From assembly GCA_048013815.1 (NCBI GenBank), contig CM106585.1, positions 23,126,001 through 23,190,000 on the forward strand: DNA of 64,000 nucleotides, given 5' to 3'. Of the stretch, positions 12,952-22,799 are shown one piece after another. Made by a program: the position numbers and the translations under genes. The notes under the pieces were generated by a model. The model had not been told where the DNA came from. It was given only the letters and a program-made list of their open reading frames with translations, and did no database searches. Position 1 is the stretch's first letter, and every line of letters starts with the position of its first letter. This DNA is from Setoptus koraiensis. Lineage: Eukaryota > Arthropoda.

Positions 12952-13365
12952 ATGGATTTGCCACAATCACAACAACAACAACACGCACAAACAAATATAG
13001 TCAAAGTGGTCAATGGTTTCACCGATACTGAAGGTCTCAATAAAAAAACCATTTTATGCCCCAAATGTTCCTCCATTATCTTAAAGCCAAACATAGCCAC
13101 CTTAACCGATGCCACTGATCTCACGAAAAATTGTAATTTAGATACTACACTCTTAACCAAAGGAAATAATGATCAAATAGATGAATTGAACAACACATTG
13201 TGGTGTGTCGAAGATATTTTCAAATTCGAAAATATGGGATTCAGCCATACTGTGGACGAATACAAATACCTCTGTTGTGCTGATTGTGAATCAGGCCCTG
13301 TTGGATGGCATAACGTCCAGTCAAAATATACTTTTGTTTGTCCAAACAAAGTAGCATACAAATAG
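12952..13365 (+). CDS. RABIF: Guanine nucleotide exchange factor MSS4 / RABIF
   Basis: Small zinc-binding protein that binds nucleotide-free exocytic Rab GTPases (Rab3, Rab8, Rab10 class) in the cytosol, acting as a weak exchange factor or holdase in secretion. The 137-residue single-exon frame matches the whole family: the first zinc half-site is C36-x2-C39 in TILCPKCSS, and the second is C109-x2-C112 in CCADCESGPVGWH. The family segment WCVEDIFKFENMGFS lies between them. The first ~30 residues, Gln-rich, are an extra species-specific extension. AATAAA at 13562 is a likely poly(A) signal, although it sits only about 80 bp before the ASK1 start codon, so the two same-strand genes are nearly abutting. 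No motif residue is missing and I see no better alternative identity. Confidence 0.93.
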   Translation: MDLPQSQQQQHAQTNIVKVVNGFTDTEGLNKKTILCPKCSSIILKPNIATLTDATDLTKNCNLDTTLLTKGNNDQIDELNNTLWCVEDIFKFENMGFSHTVDEYKYLCCADCESGPVGWHNVQSKYTFVCPNKVAYK

Positions 13366-13561
13366 GTTGTCCGTTGATATATTATAAGAGTATATATTTG
13401 ATGAAATCTCATTTCTTGATATTGTAACTAGAAAAATTTGCCTACTTTCGTTGGGTCCAGTCAATGTGCAATTTTAAACTATGCCATGCACTTATGTAAT
13501 ATTTAAATATTGCGCTCACTTTTAATTTTTTCTACAGTATTCCTATCATAGTGAGATCAAC

Positions 13562-13567
13562 AATAAA
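13562..13567 (+). terminator. Possible poly(A) signal AATAAA of RABIF
   Basis: A canonical hexamer about 200 bp after the RABIF stop and about 80 bp before the ASK1 ATG. This is the only well-placed candidate in the short gap. Confidence 0.4.
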
Positions 13568-13645
13568 TTTAAAAAAGAACGTGCTACTCGTAGCGAGCTT
13601 TTAACTTTTTGCACCCAAAACAGTATGGATTAATTTGGGAACGAA

Positions 13646-16600
13646 ATGGCCAAGTCAGATAAGATCACATTTTCTCCAACTGTTAAACAGAATATTAATA
13701 TAGCGTTTGTCTTGGAGGCATCACCAGACGAAGATGATGGTAACTGTGATCAGAAGAAAACTTGGACTAGATCAGTTATTCAATCGATTCAGGAACTTTG
13801 CAGTGAACTAAATGCAAACTTCAAGCTGGTTCTCTTCCAAGAACTAAACAATGGAGACCCTAGTGCCTTAGATGCATTCTATGACGCGGATGCTGCGATT
13901 CTCGACATGACTTTACAGGATAACAGGAATACTATTTACTATCACCTTGGGGTGAGGGAAAGTTTTTCAATGAAACAAAATATTCTAGTCATCACAGAGG
14001 AAAAATCTTCTGATAATCCTCAAATTCTGTCCACGCTACCTTCATACCCTCTCATAACTTTCAAAATAGTTAATGAAGAATGCATTGTAGTTGATGATTT
14101 ATCGGGAGCCTCAGATAATATGATCAATCAAAATGATGTGCCAATTGAAGGCTCTTCACAAAAAATGCCTCACGATACGGATATGTCGCTTTCAATTGCA
14201 GGTGGAAGCCCCACAAGACTTCAAGATAAACTGAAACTAGCTCTAAGAAACGTGGAGTGGCAGGCTAAAGCACATATGAAAGAAAAGTTCCTTTCTGATC
14301 TACGTAAAGCCAAAGATACCTATCAAGGTAGCGAGTTTTCTAGAATATTACATAAACTTCGAAAGCGATTAAATGATCCTAATTTATTATCATGTGATGT
14401 TGTCTATCAGATGCTCCTCTCATTTCGAGAGATACAGGACTACAATGCGATGATACAACTTGTTGACGACCTTAATAGAGTGCCAAATCTTTCAAAGATC
14501 ACTTCGGCGCCGTTGATTGTATTCAACTATGCCTTTGCATTAAATCGAAGGCATCAAGAAGGGGATAGCGATAGAGCATTAGACTTGATAACGAAAGCAT
14601 TGGAAACCAAGGAACATCAGGTACCGGATTCTATTTGTTTGTGCGGCAGAATATTCAAAGATCGTTTCATTGAATCGGGTTATGAGGACAAAGAAAGTTT
14701 AAATTCGGCAATAGCTTGGTATAGACGGGGTTTCAAGAACGAACCAAACGAATATGCAGCCATCAATTTGGCCACCCTCCTCTTCATAGCGGGTCACAAC
14801 TTCACAGCATCTAGCGAACTACGTCATGTTGGTCTAGTGCTAAATAATCTCATTGGAAGGAAAGGACCTGTTCACGGATTGTCAAATTATTGGGATGTAG
14901 CTACTTTTTTTGAATTTTGTCTTTTAGCTAACCAGCATGCAAAAGCAATACAAGCTGCAGAATGCATGTTCAATTTGAACCCACCAAAATGGCATCTGAA
15001 ATCTACATTAGGCAATATCAAACTCATTTATCAATTCAAACCTAAACCGGAAATTGATCAAGTGCCCTCTCCAGAAGAACATCTAGTTGAATTCTGGATA
15101 GACTACTTCATGGAGGCAGTCGCAGAAGATTGTGCACATGAGATAAGGTTTGCTTCCTTGGTTTTAGAGCCGACTCGGGACTTTATGCCAACATATGTAA
15201 CTGTCAACTTGGATGCGGAGGAAAAATCTCTGACCATCAGTCAAATGTGTATATCTCACCTTCGCGACATAAATGTATGTCGGAAGCCACATCTATGGGA
15301 CATCAAAGCAACAGGTATTAGAGGAATAAGTCTCTACAAAAGAGATGAAAGATGTATATTTCTATATGTTCACGATAATTCCGACGATTTTCAAATTTAT
15401 TTTCCGTCGGAACTAATCAGGTCCAGATTTTATTCACTAGTCCTCGAGATAACTGCAGATCGTGCAGTAGATATGAGTCTAGACTTCAAAGAAACCGAAC
15501 GTAAAATAAACTACGAATACGAATTAGACTCAGAAAAGAGGCGCATAGTATTAGGTAAAGGTTCGCGTGGAATAGTTTATGCAGCGAGGGATTTGGATAC
15601 TCAGATGATGATTGCGATAAAAGAAGTACCAGTGAAGAATATTGGTGAAGTTCAGCCTCTGCATGAGGAGATTCGTCTCCATTCCTTGCTAAGGCATAGG
15701 AATATTGTGCAATATTTAGGTACTCTTCACGAGAATAACTACTTTAAAATCATCATGGAAAGAGTTCCTGGAGGTAGCCTATCACAGCTTTTGCAGCAGG
15801 AATGGGGCCCGCTCAAAGAGAACGTGGTAGCATTCTACTCTCGCCAGATACTCGAGGGTTTGCAGTATCTACACAGACAAAAAATAGTTCACAGGGACAT
15901 TAAAGGCGACAATGTACTTGTTAATACATATAATGGTGTTGTTAAGATATCGGATTTCGGAACGTGCAAGAGATTAGCAGCAATCAATCCAAACACTGAA
16001 ACTTTTGCAGGTACAGTTCCGTTTATGGCACCAGAGCTATTAGATAGAGGTCAAAGGGGTTATAGTATGCCCGCGGACATATGGTCTTTTGGTTGTACCT
16101 TAGTTGAGATGGCCACTGGACAGCCACCTTTCATCGAGGTAGACTCAGGCGCTCAAGTTATGTTTCGTGTAGGTTTTTACAAAGAACATCCCGAGATACC
16201 AGCTCATTTAAGCGATAAATTTAAACAATTTATTCTTCGTTGTTTTGATGTCAATACTGAGACAAGAGCTACGTGCGAACAACTATTGGTAGATACTTTC
16301 CTAGATGAGACTAGAGGCAGTGTTGTTAGCATTGAAAATAAGAAACGCGACTCATCAATATCGTCGCCGTATACAACTACTTCAGATAATTGTGAGACTT
16401 TGAATACTCAAGAATTGGACCAGCGAGAGATTCGATCGCCCGGGCCAACTGACTTCAATATGACCGGTCATGACGAAGAATTATACGACACTAATATATT
16501 TGAAGATGCAAAGAAAGTAACTTCTGATGATAATATGTCCGAACTAATAGAAAAAACTGAAAAACTGAGTGAGGAGAATTCAAAGCTTTGGAAGGAACTT

Positions 16601-16714
16601 TACAGATTACAAAACGATGTCCACAAATTGTTACGCATGCAAATTGAAGATAAAAAAAATGAAATTATGTCCATCAAATTACTATCATCATTGCCCAGAA
16701 AGCCGTCGATTTGA
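13646..16714 (+). CDS. Ask1: Apoptosis signal-regulating kinase (ASK1 / MAP3K5-15 type)
   Basis: Stress-activated MAP kinase kinase kinase that feeds the JNK and p38 pathways. Single exon, 1022 residues. An N-terminal domain of the thioredoxin-binding type (about 12-170) is followed by a helical, TPR-like regulatory region (about 200-480), a PH-like region and the kinase domain (about 620-886). In the kinase I see the glycine loop GKGSRG, the ATP lysine in MIAIKEVP, HRDIKGDN, DFGT and GTVPFMAPE. The activation segment TETFAGT keeps the outer two threonines of the vertebrate TETFTGT but has Ala at the middle one. A coiled coil (about 965-1010) ends the protein. It is clearly shorter than human ASK1 (about 1370), lacking the long C-terminal tail. 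AATAAA lies at 16737. The kinase matches ASK family members far better than other MAP3Ks. Confidence 0.95.
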   Translation: MAKSDKITFSPTVKQNINIAFVLEASPDEDDGNCDQKKTWTRSVIQSIQELCSELNANFKLVLFQELNNGDPSALDAFYDADAAILDMTLQDNRNTIYYHLGVRESFSMKQNILVITEEKSSDNPQILSTLPSYPLITFKIVNEECIVVDDLSGASDNMINQNDVPIEGSSQKMPHDTDMSLSIAGGSPTRLQDKLKLALRNVEWQAKAHMKEKFLSDLRKAKDTYQGSEFSRILHKLRKRLNDPNLLSCDVVYQMLLSFREIQDYNAMIQLVDDLNRVPNLSKITSAPLIVFNYAFALNRRHQEGDSDRALDLITKALETKEHQVPDSICLCGRIFKDRFIESGYEDKESLNSAIAWYRRGFKNEPNEYAAINLATLLFIAGHNFTASSELRHVGLVLNNLIGRKGPVHGLSNYWDVATFFEFCLLANQHAKAIQAAECMFNLNPPKWHLKSTLGNIKLIYQFKPKPEIDQVPSPEEHLVEFWIDYFMEAVAEDCAHEIRFASLVLEPTRDFMPTYVTVNLDAEEKSLTISQMCISHLRDINVCRKPHLWDIKATGIRGISLYKRDERCIFLYVHDNSDDFQIYFPSELIRSRFYSLVLEITADRAVDMSLDFKETERKINYEYELDSEKRRIVLGKGSRGIVYAARDLDTQMMIAIKEVPVKNIGEVQPLHEEIRLHSLLRHRNIVQYLGTLHENNYFKIIMERVPGGSLSQLLQQEWGPLKENVVAFYSRQILEGLQYLHRQKIVHRDIKGDNVLVNTYNGVVKISDFGTCKRLAAINPNTETFAGTVPFMAPELLDRGQRGYSMPADIWSFGCTLVEMATGQPPFIEVDSGAQVMFRVGFYKEHPEIPAHLSDKFKQFILRCFDVNTETRATCEQLLVDTFLDETRGSVVSIENKKRDSSISSPYTTTSDNCETLNTQELDQREIRSPGPTDFNMTGHDEELYDTNIFEDAKKVTSDDNMSELIEKTEKLSEENSKLWKELYRLQNDVHKLLRMQIEDKKNEIMSIKLLSSLPRKPSI

Positions 16715-16736
16715 CAAAACTCTTTTTATATCCTCA

Positions 16737-16742
16737 AATAAA
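16737..16742 (+). terminator. Poly(A) signal AATAAA of ASK1
   Basis: A canonical hexamer 23 bp after the ASK1 stop, same strand. Confidence 0.45.
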
Positions 16743-16839
16743 ATGGACTTTTACTTAAGTAGTAATATACATTTTCTGCATATGGTGAAACTTAGTTTAT
16801 CGAGGCTAGTCTCAACTTCAGTGTCGTGTTGAACTCATT

Positions 16840-16840
<1 letters not shown>

Positions 16841-16883
<43 letters not shown>
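16841..16883. repeat. GA dinucleotide microsatellite
   Basis: About 21 GA units with one interruption near the left end, lying just after the ASK1 3' end. Confidence 0.95.
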
Positions 16884-16885
<2 letters not shown>

Positions 16886-17417
16886 TAATCCGCTACAATG
16901 GGGACTCTAATTTATTTTTAGGCTTGCTCCAGTGATTCATATGCAATAGCCTCAGTTAAGTCCACATGAAATATGTATAGATGCTTTCACTTAACCAGAT
17001 TTGTGGATAGATAGACTATTTCTACATCAGTGCCAATAATAGATTGCGTGGTCAATGAAACTTTTTTTGTTCAGCTTACACCAAGAACAACATCTAACGG
17101 GGCTGAAGTTCAGCCGCTGAACACTCATTCGCTCAGGCTAAAACTTGTTTTTGCGAATGAGTATCAACTTCGAACTCTCAATGTAGCCTCGCCTTAATCG
17201 TTTTAGTATAATCGTTATAATATATGAAGCTTCCTTGGCATCATTACGGGCTCGATGGGCAGACTTTCAACTTATTGCGTTCTCGAATCAGGTCAAATAA
17301 CTAGATATGATAAAAATTTGTATCCAATTTATACTCAGTGTTGTTAATGCTCGTCGGAATAAGTATCTTCTGATATAAAATACAAAGTTTTTGTTTTCTT
17401 CTGAATATTTTGTAACT

Positions 17418-17881
17418 ATGTCTTACGATCCAAAAGTTTTCGAACTTGGTTGGGATTTCATCTTGGCAGGTAAACTTATTCAACTGAAATCTTATACAAA
17501 TACTACAATCCCTAAGTTCTCTCAACTATTACTAAACTTACAGCATCTCATCCCTGCAGGAGAGAAATACCGTTCTCTAGAAATGGATAAGATACCAGCG
17601 GAGGAGCAAGCAATGATGTGCGGTCTCTTCAAGCAGGCTACCTTTGGTGACATAGATATCAAATGTAAGTTTAAATTTAAAAGAATAGCTAATCCCCAAC
17701 TCAGTAGCTGAGATCATTACCAACTCTATGAATCTTTCCAATGCCCTCTCTAGACGCTGATCGCAGTGGAACAGAGTTTAATAATTGTCATTCTTGGCAT
17801 CAACTAAAGGGATTGAGCAAGCCAGAGGCTATAAAAAAATACGTGACCAAGAGCAAGGAAATTGTAGCCGCCTATAAATGA
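17418..17881 (+). CDS. Acbp: Acyl-CoA-binding protein (ACBP family), divergent
   Basis: Small cytosolic carrier of long-chain acyl-CoA esters. Exons 17418-17469, 17560-17664 and 17754-17881 are separated by two tiny introns (90 and 89 bp), both GT-AG and frame-keeping, giving 94 residues, close to the family norm of 86-90. Family marks are an N-terminal helix (PKVFELGWDFILAG), the central GLFKQATFGDIDI (usual form LYKQATVGD) and the C-terminal LKGLSKPEAIKKYVTKSKEI. The segment between them (DRSGTEFNNCHSWHQ) departs from the usual PGxxDFxGKAKWxAW, so ligand affinity or specificity may differ. AATAAA at 18057 fits the 3' end. The gene is tail-to-tail with exportin-7. Identity as an ACBP-fold protein is firm; the exact paralogue is not. 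Confidence 0.87.
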
Positions 17882-18334
17882 TGATATAGCTTCTCGTTTT
17901 CATAGACTTGGGAAACTCAGACACTCTTTTCATGCAATATTGAACAATCAATAGGCAAAGAGGAATCTTCACAAAATCCAGGGAATGAGGATTGCGTAAG
18001 GACTTGATTGTCAAACAGAATGTGAAAGTGGTATAGACGATAATTTTTTAACATAAAATAAATAGATTCATATTTTCTCTCAATGTTGATACAAAACGTT
18101 GATTCGTAATTTAATTGGGCAATCACTACAATCATTTGAAAAACCTTAGTGAGAACTATTCAGATGGGCCTGCTGAGGTGCAGGCCTATCATGCAGGGAA
18201 TTGTCGTTTCTACACATAGTAATATTGGTCGGATGTCTGATCCGGGAAAGTTTTTTTCAATCCATCGCTGATCTCTCTTTTAAAGGCTAGGACGTTTTGA
18301 GAAAACCTGTAGAATTATTAAATGATTCTTAGAG
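17882..18334. other. Tail-to-tail spacer between ACBP and exportin-7
   Basis: About 450 bp containing the two 3' ends. AATAAA at 18057 (+) serves ACBP. No further coding or repeat signal seen. Confidence 0.4.
18057..18062 (+). terminator. Poly(A) signal AATAAA of the ACBP gene
   Basis: A canonical hexamer 176 bp after the stop codon at 17881, same strand. Confidence 0.4.
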
Positions 18335-21300
18335 TTAGTCGCAGTCAGAGTTAAAGTGGTTGTTTAGAGATGAGTGAGATTTACTGTACCTATCACGATT
18401 TTTTGGAGTCAAATTCCTTGCAATCCCATCCATGAGGGTCTCAAACCAGGAGGACATGGGCTTCTGCCTGTCAATCGGCTGAGAGTTAATAATACTTTGA
18501 CGTAACTGGTTGAAATAGTCCTCGTTTAGAAGGATCAGTCCAAGGAAAGGTTTGGACAGGTTGGCATTAGCACAAGTTGGTTCCTCATTTATCGTCGTGT
18601 TCAATATAGTAGCCAACATACCATGAAACTCTTCAGAGTGAGCTTCTAGTGCTTTTAAACATATCTGCCTTTTTTCTTCATCATGTTGTGCTCGAGTGCT
18701 TGGACACGATTTTCTCGGAACCTTGGAGAGCCACTTAAACAGGTATGAGACAATGTTATTGAGCGACTGAAAACTGCTTGGCGGAATCCTAGCGTCCAAT
18801 GATGTAAGTCCAGCATGAATAGATTTCAATAAATAACCGAAAATTTGTGACTCCAATCCTAAAAGGAAGTCGCAATGATTGTCTGTGAGGACTTCCATGA
18901 GGGGATAGTATTGTAGACTCAATTTCGTATAGGTGAGTATATCACAATTTAAGATGGATAAAAATAATTTAATGAACATTTGGAGCAAATCGTTCAAGGC
19001 ACTATCACCATATAACGCGAAGATGGCAAAATTTATATAGCCTCTTAAGGCGGAGTGAAGTATTTTGAATACTATGGATATGCCTTTGAGTTTGCGCTGA
19101 TAGATATCCTCCTCCGGTATATCTGTTAGGCTTAGAAAACGCTCTCCGTATGCTACAGTTATAGAGCTGACCTCTTTGAATAACAATATCCCATTGGCGG
19201 ATGATGCGCCAAATTGAAGTCGATTGTGGCGATCGTCGACCAATTCAGCCACAAGTTTCAACGCTGGGGTCGTAACTGATGGGTCATGGTACCATAACTC
19301 AATAGCTCTTCTTATTACTGGCGTGTATGTAGGATATATCCATTCAAATAATAGTACGTATGTAGTTTGTGATGTAAAGCCTTGTGAGAGGCCAGTTAGA
19401 TCTCTACAGACTCCAATGAAAGCACTTTTTGCTTCAAGATTGTTTGTTATGGAAGGATCGGGATTCATTAATATCACTGTTCTCAGAGCCTCGAAGGCAC
19501 TGGTCAGAGGCGCCATAAAATCATCGAATTTATCTTCAGTTCCTTTATCGTTCACATCCTGAAGTAGGATGCGTCCCAATGAAACATAGAAGATTGTGCG
19601 ATTTTTCATCGCACGGACATCAATCGAATTGTTCAAGAATGGAAAATATTCGCTGGTGTGATTATTGAGCATGAATTGTATCTCATCAAGCTTGATCAAC
19701 CTCCTCAGACTTGCGTATCCAACAGACAGCTCATTCAGTATAGATAGTGTGTTCTTGATGACCACTTCACTGGAACTCCAATACTTTAAGTTCGTGATGA
19801 TTTTAGTTACGAAGACACTTAGCAGCCTTGACTCCTCAGTAAGGCCAAGGACTTCAGATAGTCTTTTATACATTTTTGTAGTGCGCTGCTGTTGGTCTCC
19901 AACGTAGCATTTTCTGTACGATTCAAAGAAGCTGAGCATGGCGAGTTCAAGCTTTTCGCAACGACGACCTTGGGCCAGCTGAGAATCTGAGAGCCTCATC
20001 AGTTGAATAACTCTGCATGCAAGGTCGCCATCAATGCTATCATACTCCTCGCTGGGGCTGAAAAACATTCTGCTTGAGATTGCTGCGCCTATTATGTATA
20101 CTAGCCAAGCTAGGCGTCCCTCTTGTATAGAGAGTTCAATGTGAGGTGGAGAAGAAGGTGTCAGAAGCTTTTCTTGGTACGTTTTGGCAGTTTGATCGAA
20201 AACAGATATGATAAATTTGCCAGTCTCTCCAAAGGCCTGACGTGAAATAGTTGCCAACTGTTCTAACTGCTGTTGTAGCATTGGCGTGTCGTCCAATGGG
20301 TCATCGACTCCATTTTGAACAACGGCAGTGACTGATTCTAGTCTGTAAGTGATGTAAGCTTTCATAACTTCTGGCGTGTATTTGTCCAATAGATGAGGCT
20401 CTGTTGGTTGTTTACAGTAGCAAGCCGAGCTAACAAGTTTTTGCCACAACATTAACAGGTAATGTATAGAATTCGGTGCATATTGCCACATTCTAAGCGA
20501 AGTCACCGTAAAATTTGTAATAAGCGCTATCATCTCAGGGTAACCGGGGACCTTCGTGAGCTCTGTAAGCTGATAGTTGGCTTTAAATCTTGCCAATAAA
20601 CGGCAGAATTCATGGTACGTCACTGCGTCTGAAAGACCTGACGGATTTTCCAGAATCCGCCTGACGCCTGTGATGATACGAGTCAAAAATTGTATTCTTT
20701 CGGGGTTACTAAACAGGGACCTCCTGACAGATGCGATTTGGACAAGGCACGATAATGATGTAGCGGCCATCGATGGCGGTAGGGTGTGATATAAATTAAA
20801 AAACAAATCCAATGTTGAATCCCCGAGAAATAATCGTCTCCAACTGGTTGGTATTTGAACTGTTGGCAAATCGTCCGAGTTAGACTCATCTGGAGTTGTG
20901 CCGATGAAGTCATAAGATAAACAATTAAGTGCCAGCCGCAAGGCGACATCAACTAGGTTCATTCGCTCAGCACTGCGATCATTGGATAATATTTGCGTCA
21001 GTGATGCCTGCAATATACTGCAGGACACTGAAAAAATCTCGTTTAAATATGAATCACGGAATGTTGACGCTATTCGGCGTTGTTTTGTCACCGATCTAGC
21101 CAGGGCCTCTCCATCCAAGTGGTTGATTTCCTGTACGACCTGGCTTAAAATTTGAACTCCAATTACTTGATGCTTTGGACTAACCTGAAAAAAGTATTGA
21201 TCCACCTGAGCGATAACTTGTTGAGAATCTTTTGATTCGAACCAGGATAACTTGGTAATTTTGGCGTATAACTTAGTTAAAGCTTGAATGACGAATGGTG

Positions 21301-21622
21301 CCAGATTTGGCTTGCTAGCCAGGTAGTTCAAAGAGAAATTTCTTATCTCCAGACGTTGCTCGACGCCGAGATTGTTAGCGTGCTGTTTGCTGATAATTTT
21401 TGTTAATGTAGTAGCAGCCAATAACTGGGCGTAACAAAGATCACTGTGCTCTAAGAGTAAACGGCACTTAGTGAGACAATTTGGTGATGAAGTAAATTGT
21501 ATCATTGCCTTTTCGGCTTCATTTCTTTCATGGGCGTCCTGTGATTCGTACATCTGCTTACATATTTGCTCCAGCTGAACGAGCTCCTGCTGTTGGTCCG
21601 ACATGAGCGTTATTTTCATCAC
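18335..21622 (-). CDS. XPO7: Exportin-7 (RanBP16), importin-beta superfamily
   Basis: RanGTP-dependent nuclear export receptor of the importin-beta/exportin superfamily, shuttling through nuclear pores. One exon encodes up to 1095 residues, matching the roughly 1090 of vertebrate exportin-7 from end to end. N-terminal landmarks are LVQLEQICKQMYES, a HEAT-type QLLAATTLTKI and ITKLSWFESKD. Middle landmarks are FDFIGT-like YDFIGTTPDESNSDDLPT, VQIASVRRSLF, EGRLAWLVYIIGA and KLELAMLSFFES. C-terminal landmarks are ELWYHDPSVTTPALKL and LLGLILLNE-like LGLILLNEDYF. The true start is probably the second methionine (MSDQQQELVQ, near 21604), because the family begins there. It is head-to-head with UBE2N and tail-to-tail with ACBP. 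The absence of introns in a 3.3-kb frame is unusual for an animal exportin. Identity is not in doubt; the close paralogue RANBP17 is vertebrate-specific. Confidence 0.96.
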   Translation of the reverse strand: MMKITLMSDQQQELVQLEQICKQMYESQDAHERNEAEKAMIQFTSSPNCLTKCRLLLEHSDLCYAQLLAATTLTKIISKQHANNLGVEQRLEIRNFSLNYLASKPNLAPFVIQALTKLYAKITKLSWFESKDSQQVIAQVDQYFFQVSPKHQVIGVQILSQVVQEINHLDGEALARSVTKQRRIASTFRDSYLNEIFSVSCSILQASLTQILSNDRSAERMNLVDVALRLALNCLSYDFIGTTPDESNSDDLPTVQIPTSWRRLFLGDSTLDLFFNLYHTLPPSMAATSLSCLVQIASVRRSLFSNPERIQFLTRIITGVRRILENPSGLSDAVTYHEFCRLLARFKANYQLTELTKVPGYPEMIALITNFTVTSLRMWQYAPNSIHYLLMLWQKLVSSACYCKQPTEPHLLDKYTPEVMKAYITYRLESVTAVVQNGVDDPLDDTPMLQQQLEQLATISRQAFGETGKFIISVFDQTAKTYQEKLLTPSSPPHIELSIQEGRLAWLVYIIGAAISSRMFFSPSEEYDSIDGDLACRVIQLMRLSDSQLAQGRRCEKLELAMLSFFESYRKCYVGDQQQRTTKMYKRLSEVLGLTEESRLLSVFVTKIITNLKYWSSSEVVIKNTLSILNELSVGYASLRRLIKLDEIQFMLNNHTSEYFPFLNNSIDVRAMKNRTIFYVSLGRILLQDVNDKGTEDKFDDFMAPLTSAFEALRTVILMNPDPSITNNLEAKSAFIGVCRDLTGLSQGFTSQTTYVLLFEWIYPTYTPVIRRAIELWYHDPSVTTPALKLVAELVDDRHNRLQFGASSANGILLFKEVSSITVAYGERFLSLTDIPEEDIYQRKLKGISIVFKILHSALRGYINFAIFALYGDSALNDLLQMFIKLFLSILNCDILTYTKLSLQYYPLMEVLTDNHCDFLLGLESQIFGYLLKSIHAGLTSLDARIPPSSFQSLNNIVSYLFKWLSKVPRKSCPSTRAQHDEEKRQICLKALEAHSEEFHGMLATILNTTINEEPTCANANLSKPFLGLILLNEDYFNQLRQSIINSQPIDRQKPMSSWFETLMDGIARNLTPKNRDRYSKSHSSLNNHFNSDCD

Positions 21623-22799
21623 GCTAATTAATAAATTATATTATTATTATGATTTAGTTTTTAATAATAATGGTACAATAGTACAATAACAAAATAATAA
21701 GCAAAAGGGTCTATGCTGACAATGCACTGACAATGGCTATGGGATAAACAATCGGGTATAAACTGACAATGTATTACAAAATATTACAACAAAACGAATC
21801 AACACCAGCTGCGCATGCGCAAAATGATGCATTCTGAAATCAGCGCAAATCTTATAGGGTGTTTGTCTGGAGAAGACTAATACACTGAATTTTCTACACT
21901 GCCTATCGCAATGCATTACTTCGAAATTGTGCACTGAAATCAGTTCGATGGCCTTGATAGAGGGCGCTGTTGTATTGCAAAGATCGTACTTCTGCATCTA
22001 AAGCGTCCTCTACAGTATATTCTAAGAACTGCATGAAACAACGCGAATCAGCGTATGGAATAATATAGAGTGTGGTCGACGTTTACACGCAAACACCCGA
22101 TGAAAGAGAGGGAAGAAAAACTCACTCTGTGTTGTTTTCTGACAAACACACACTAGCACACAAAATGCATTCACACACACACACAAGGTGTTTGCATTGA
22201 AACGTCGACTACGCTTAAATATTCTACGCTGATTCGTGCTGTTTTATGCAGTTCTTAGAATATACTGTAGAGGACGCTTTAGATGCAGAAGTACGGTCTT
22301 TGCAATACAACAGCGCCCTCTATCTAAGCCATCGAACTGATTTCAGTGTAACTATTTGCGTGCGCCAGCAAAGAATGCACAGACACAGCACCAGTACAAG
22401 TTGTGCATGGTTCTATCAAACTGTGTAACTAAATCAGATTCGAACCTAATTGAGTTTATCTGTCTGTTCGAGCACATTTGACTTAGGAAGCACGAAACTC
22501 AAATTTGTGCCGCACAATTTCGGAGTAATGCATTGCGATAGGCAGCGTAGGGAATTCAGTGTATTAGTCTTCTTCGGACGAACACCCTATACACACAATA
22601 CACACACATATACACTGTATAGGTAAGACACACGATTCCAATGAAAATACAACACCTAGTATCACAACAAATTCATGTAAAATTTTAGATGTTGAGCAGC
22701 TTCTTTGTCATTGTCGTAAATTATTAGCCTTAACATTACCATCATAGTTGATTATATTAATCGAGAGTTAATTCCATCTCCCCATCTTGACTTACAATC
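21623..22799. other. Divergent spacer between exportin-7 and UBE2N, containing a foldback element
   Basis: A 1.2-kb head-to-head intergenic region. More than half of it (21855-22589) is a MITE-like foldback described separately. The remaining flanks should contain both promoters. Open frames in the element are products of the inverted repeat. Confidence 0.5.
21855..22589. mobile_element. Foldback MITE with TA target duplication (Tc1/mariner-like)
   Basis: A 735-bp non-coding inverted-repeat element. The left end TAGGGTGTTTGTC pairs with the right end GACGAACACCCTA, and each end is flanked by TA (21853-21854 and 22590-22591), as expected of Tc1/mariner-type insertion. The arms are long, about 21855-22098 and 22187-22589, with a loop of about 90 bp containing a CA-rich tract. 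Arm identity is high but not perfect, with scattered substitutions. The right arm carries about 160 bp (roughly 22348-22510) absent from the left arm, so either the right gained or the left lost this block. There is no transposase frame. It sits in the shared promoter region of XPO7 and UBE2N and could add regulatory sequence or form a hairpin RNA if transcribed. Confidence 0.82.

Larger units (their letters stand above)
16715..17417. other. Spacer between ASK1 and the acyl-CoA-binding protein gene
   Basis: About 700 bp. It begins with the ASK1 3' end, then holds a pure GA microsatellite at 16841-16883. It also has small inverted repeats, such as the near-palindrome GTTCAGCCGCTGAAC near 17108 and a 9-bp stem CTCATTCGC/GCGAATGAG around 17126-17163. 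No gene seen. Confidence 0.4.

Noticed and set aside
22425-22450. GGTTCGAATCT on the minus strand, resembling a tRNA B box
   Set aside because: No acceptor-stem pairing or A box at the right distance; it lies inside the foldback element's extra block.
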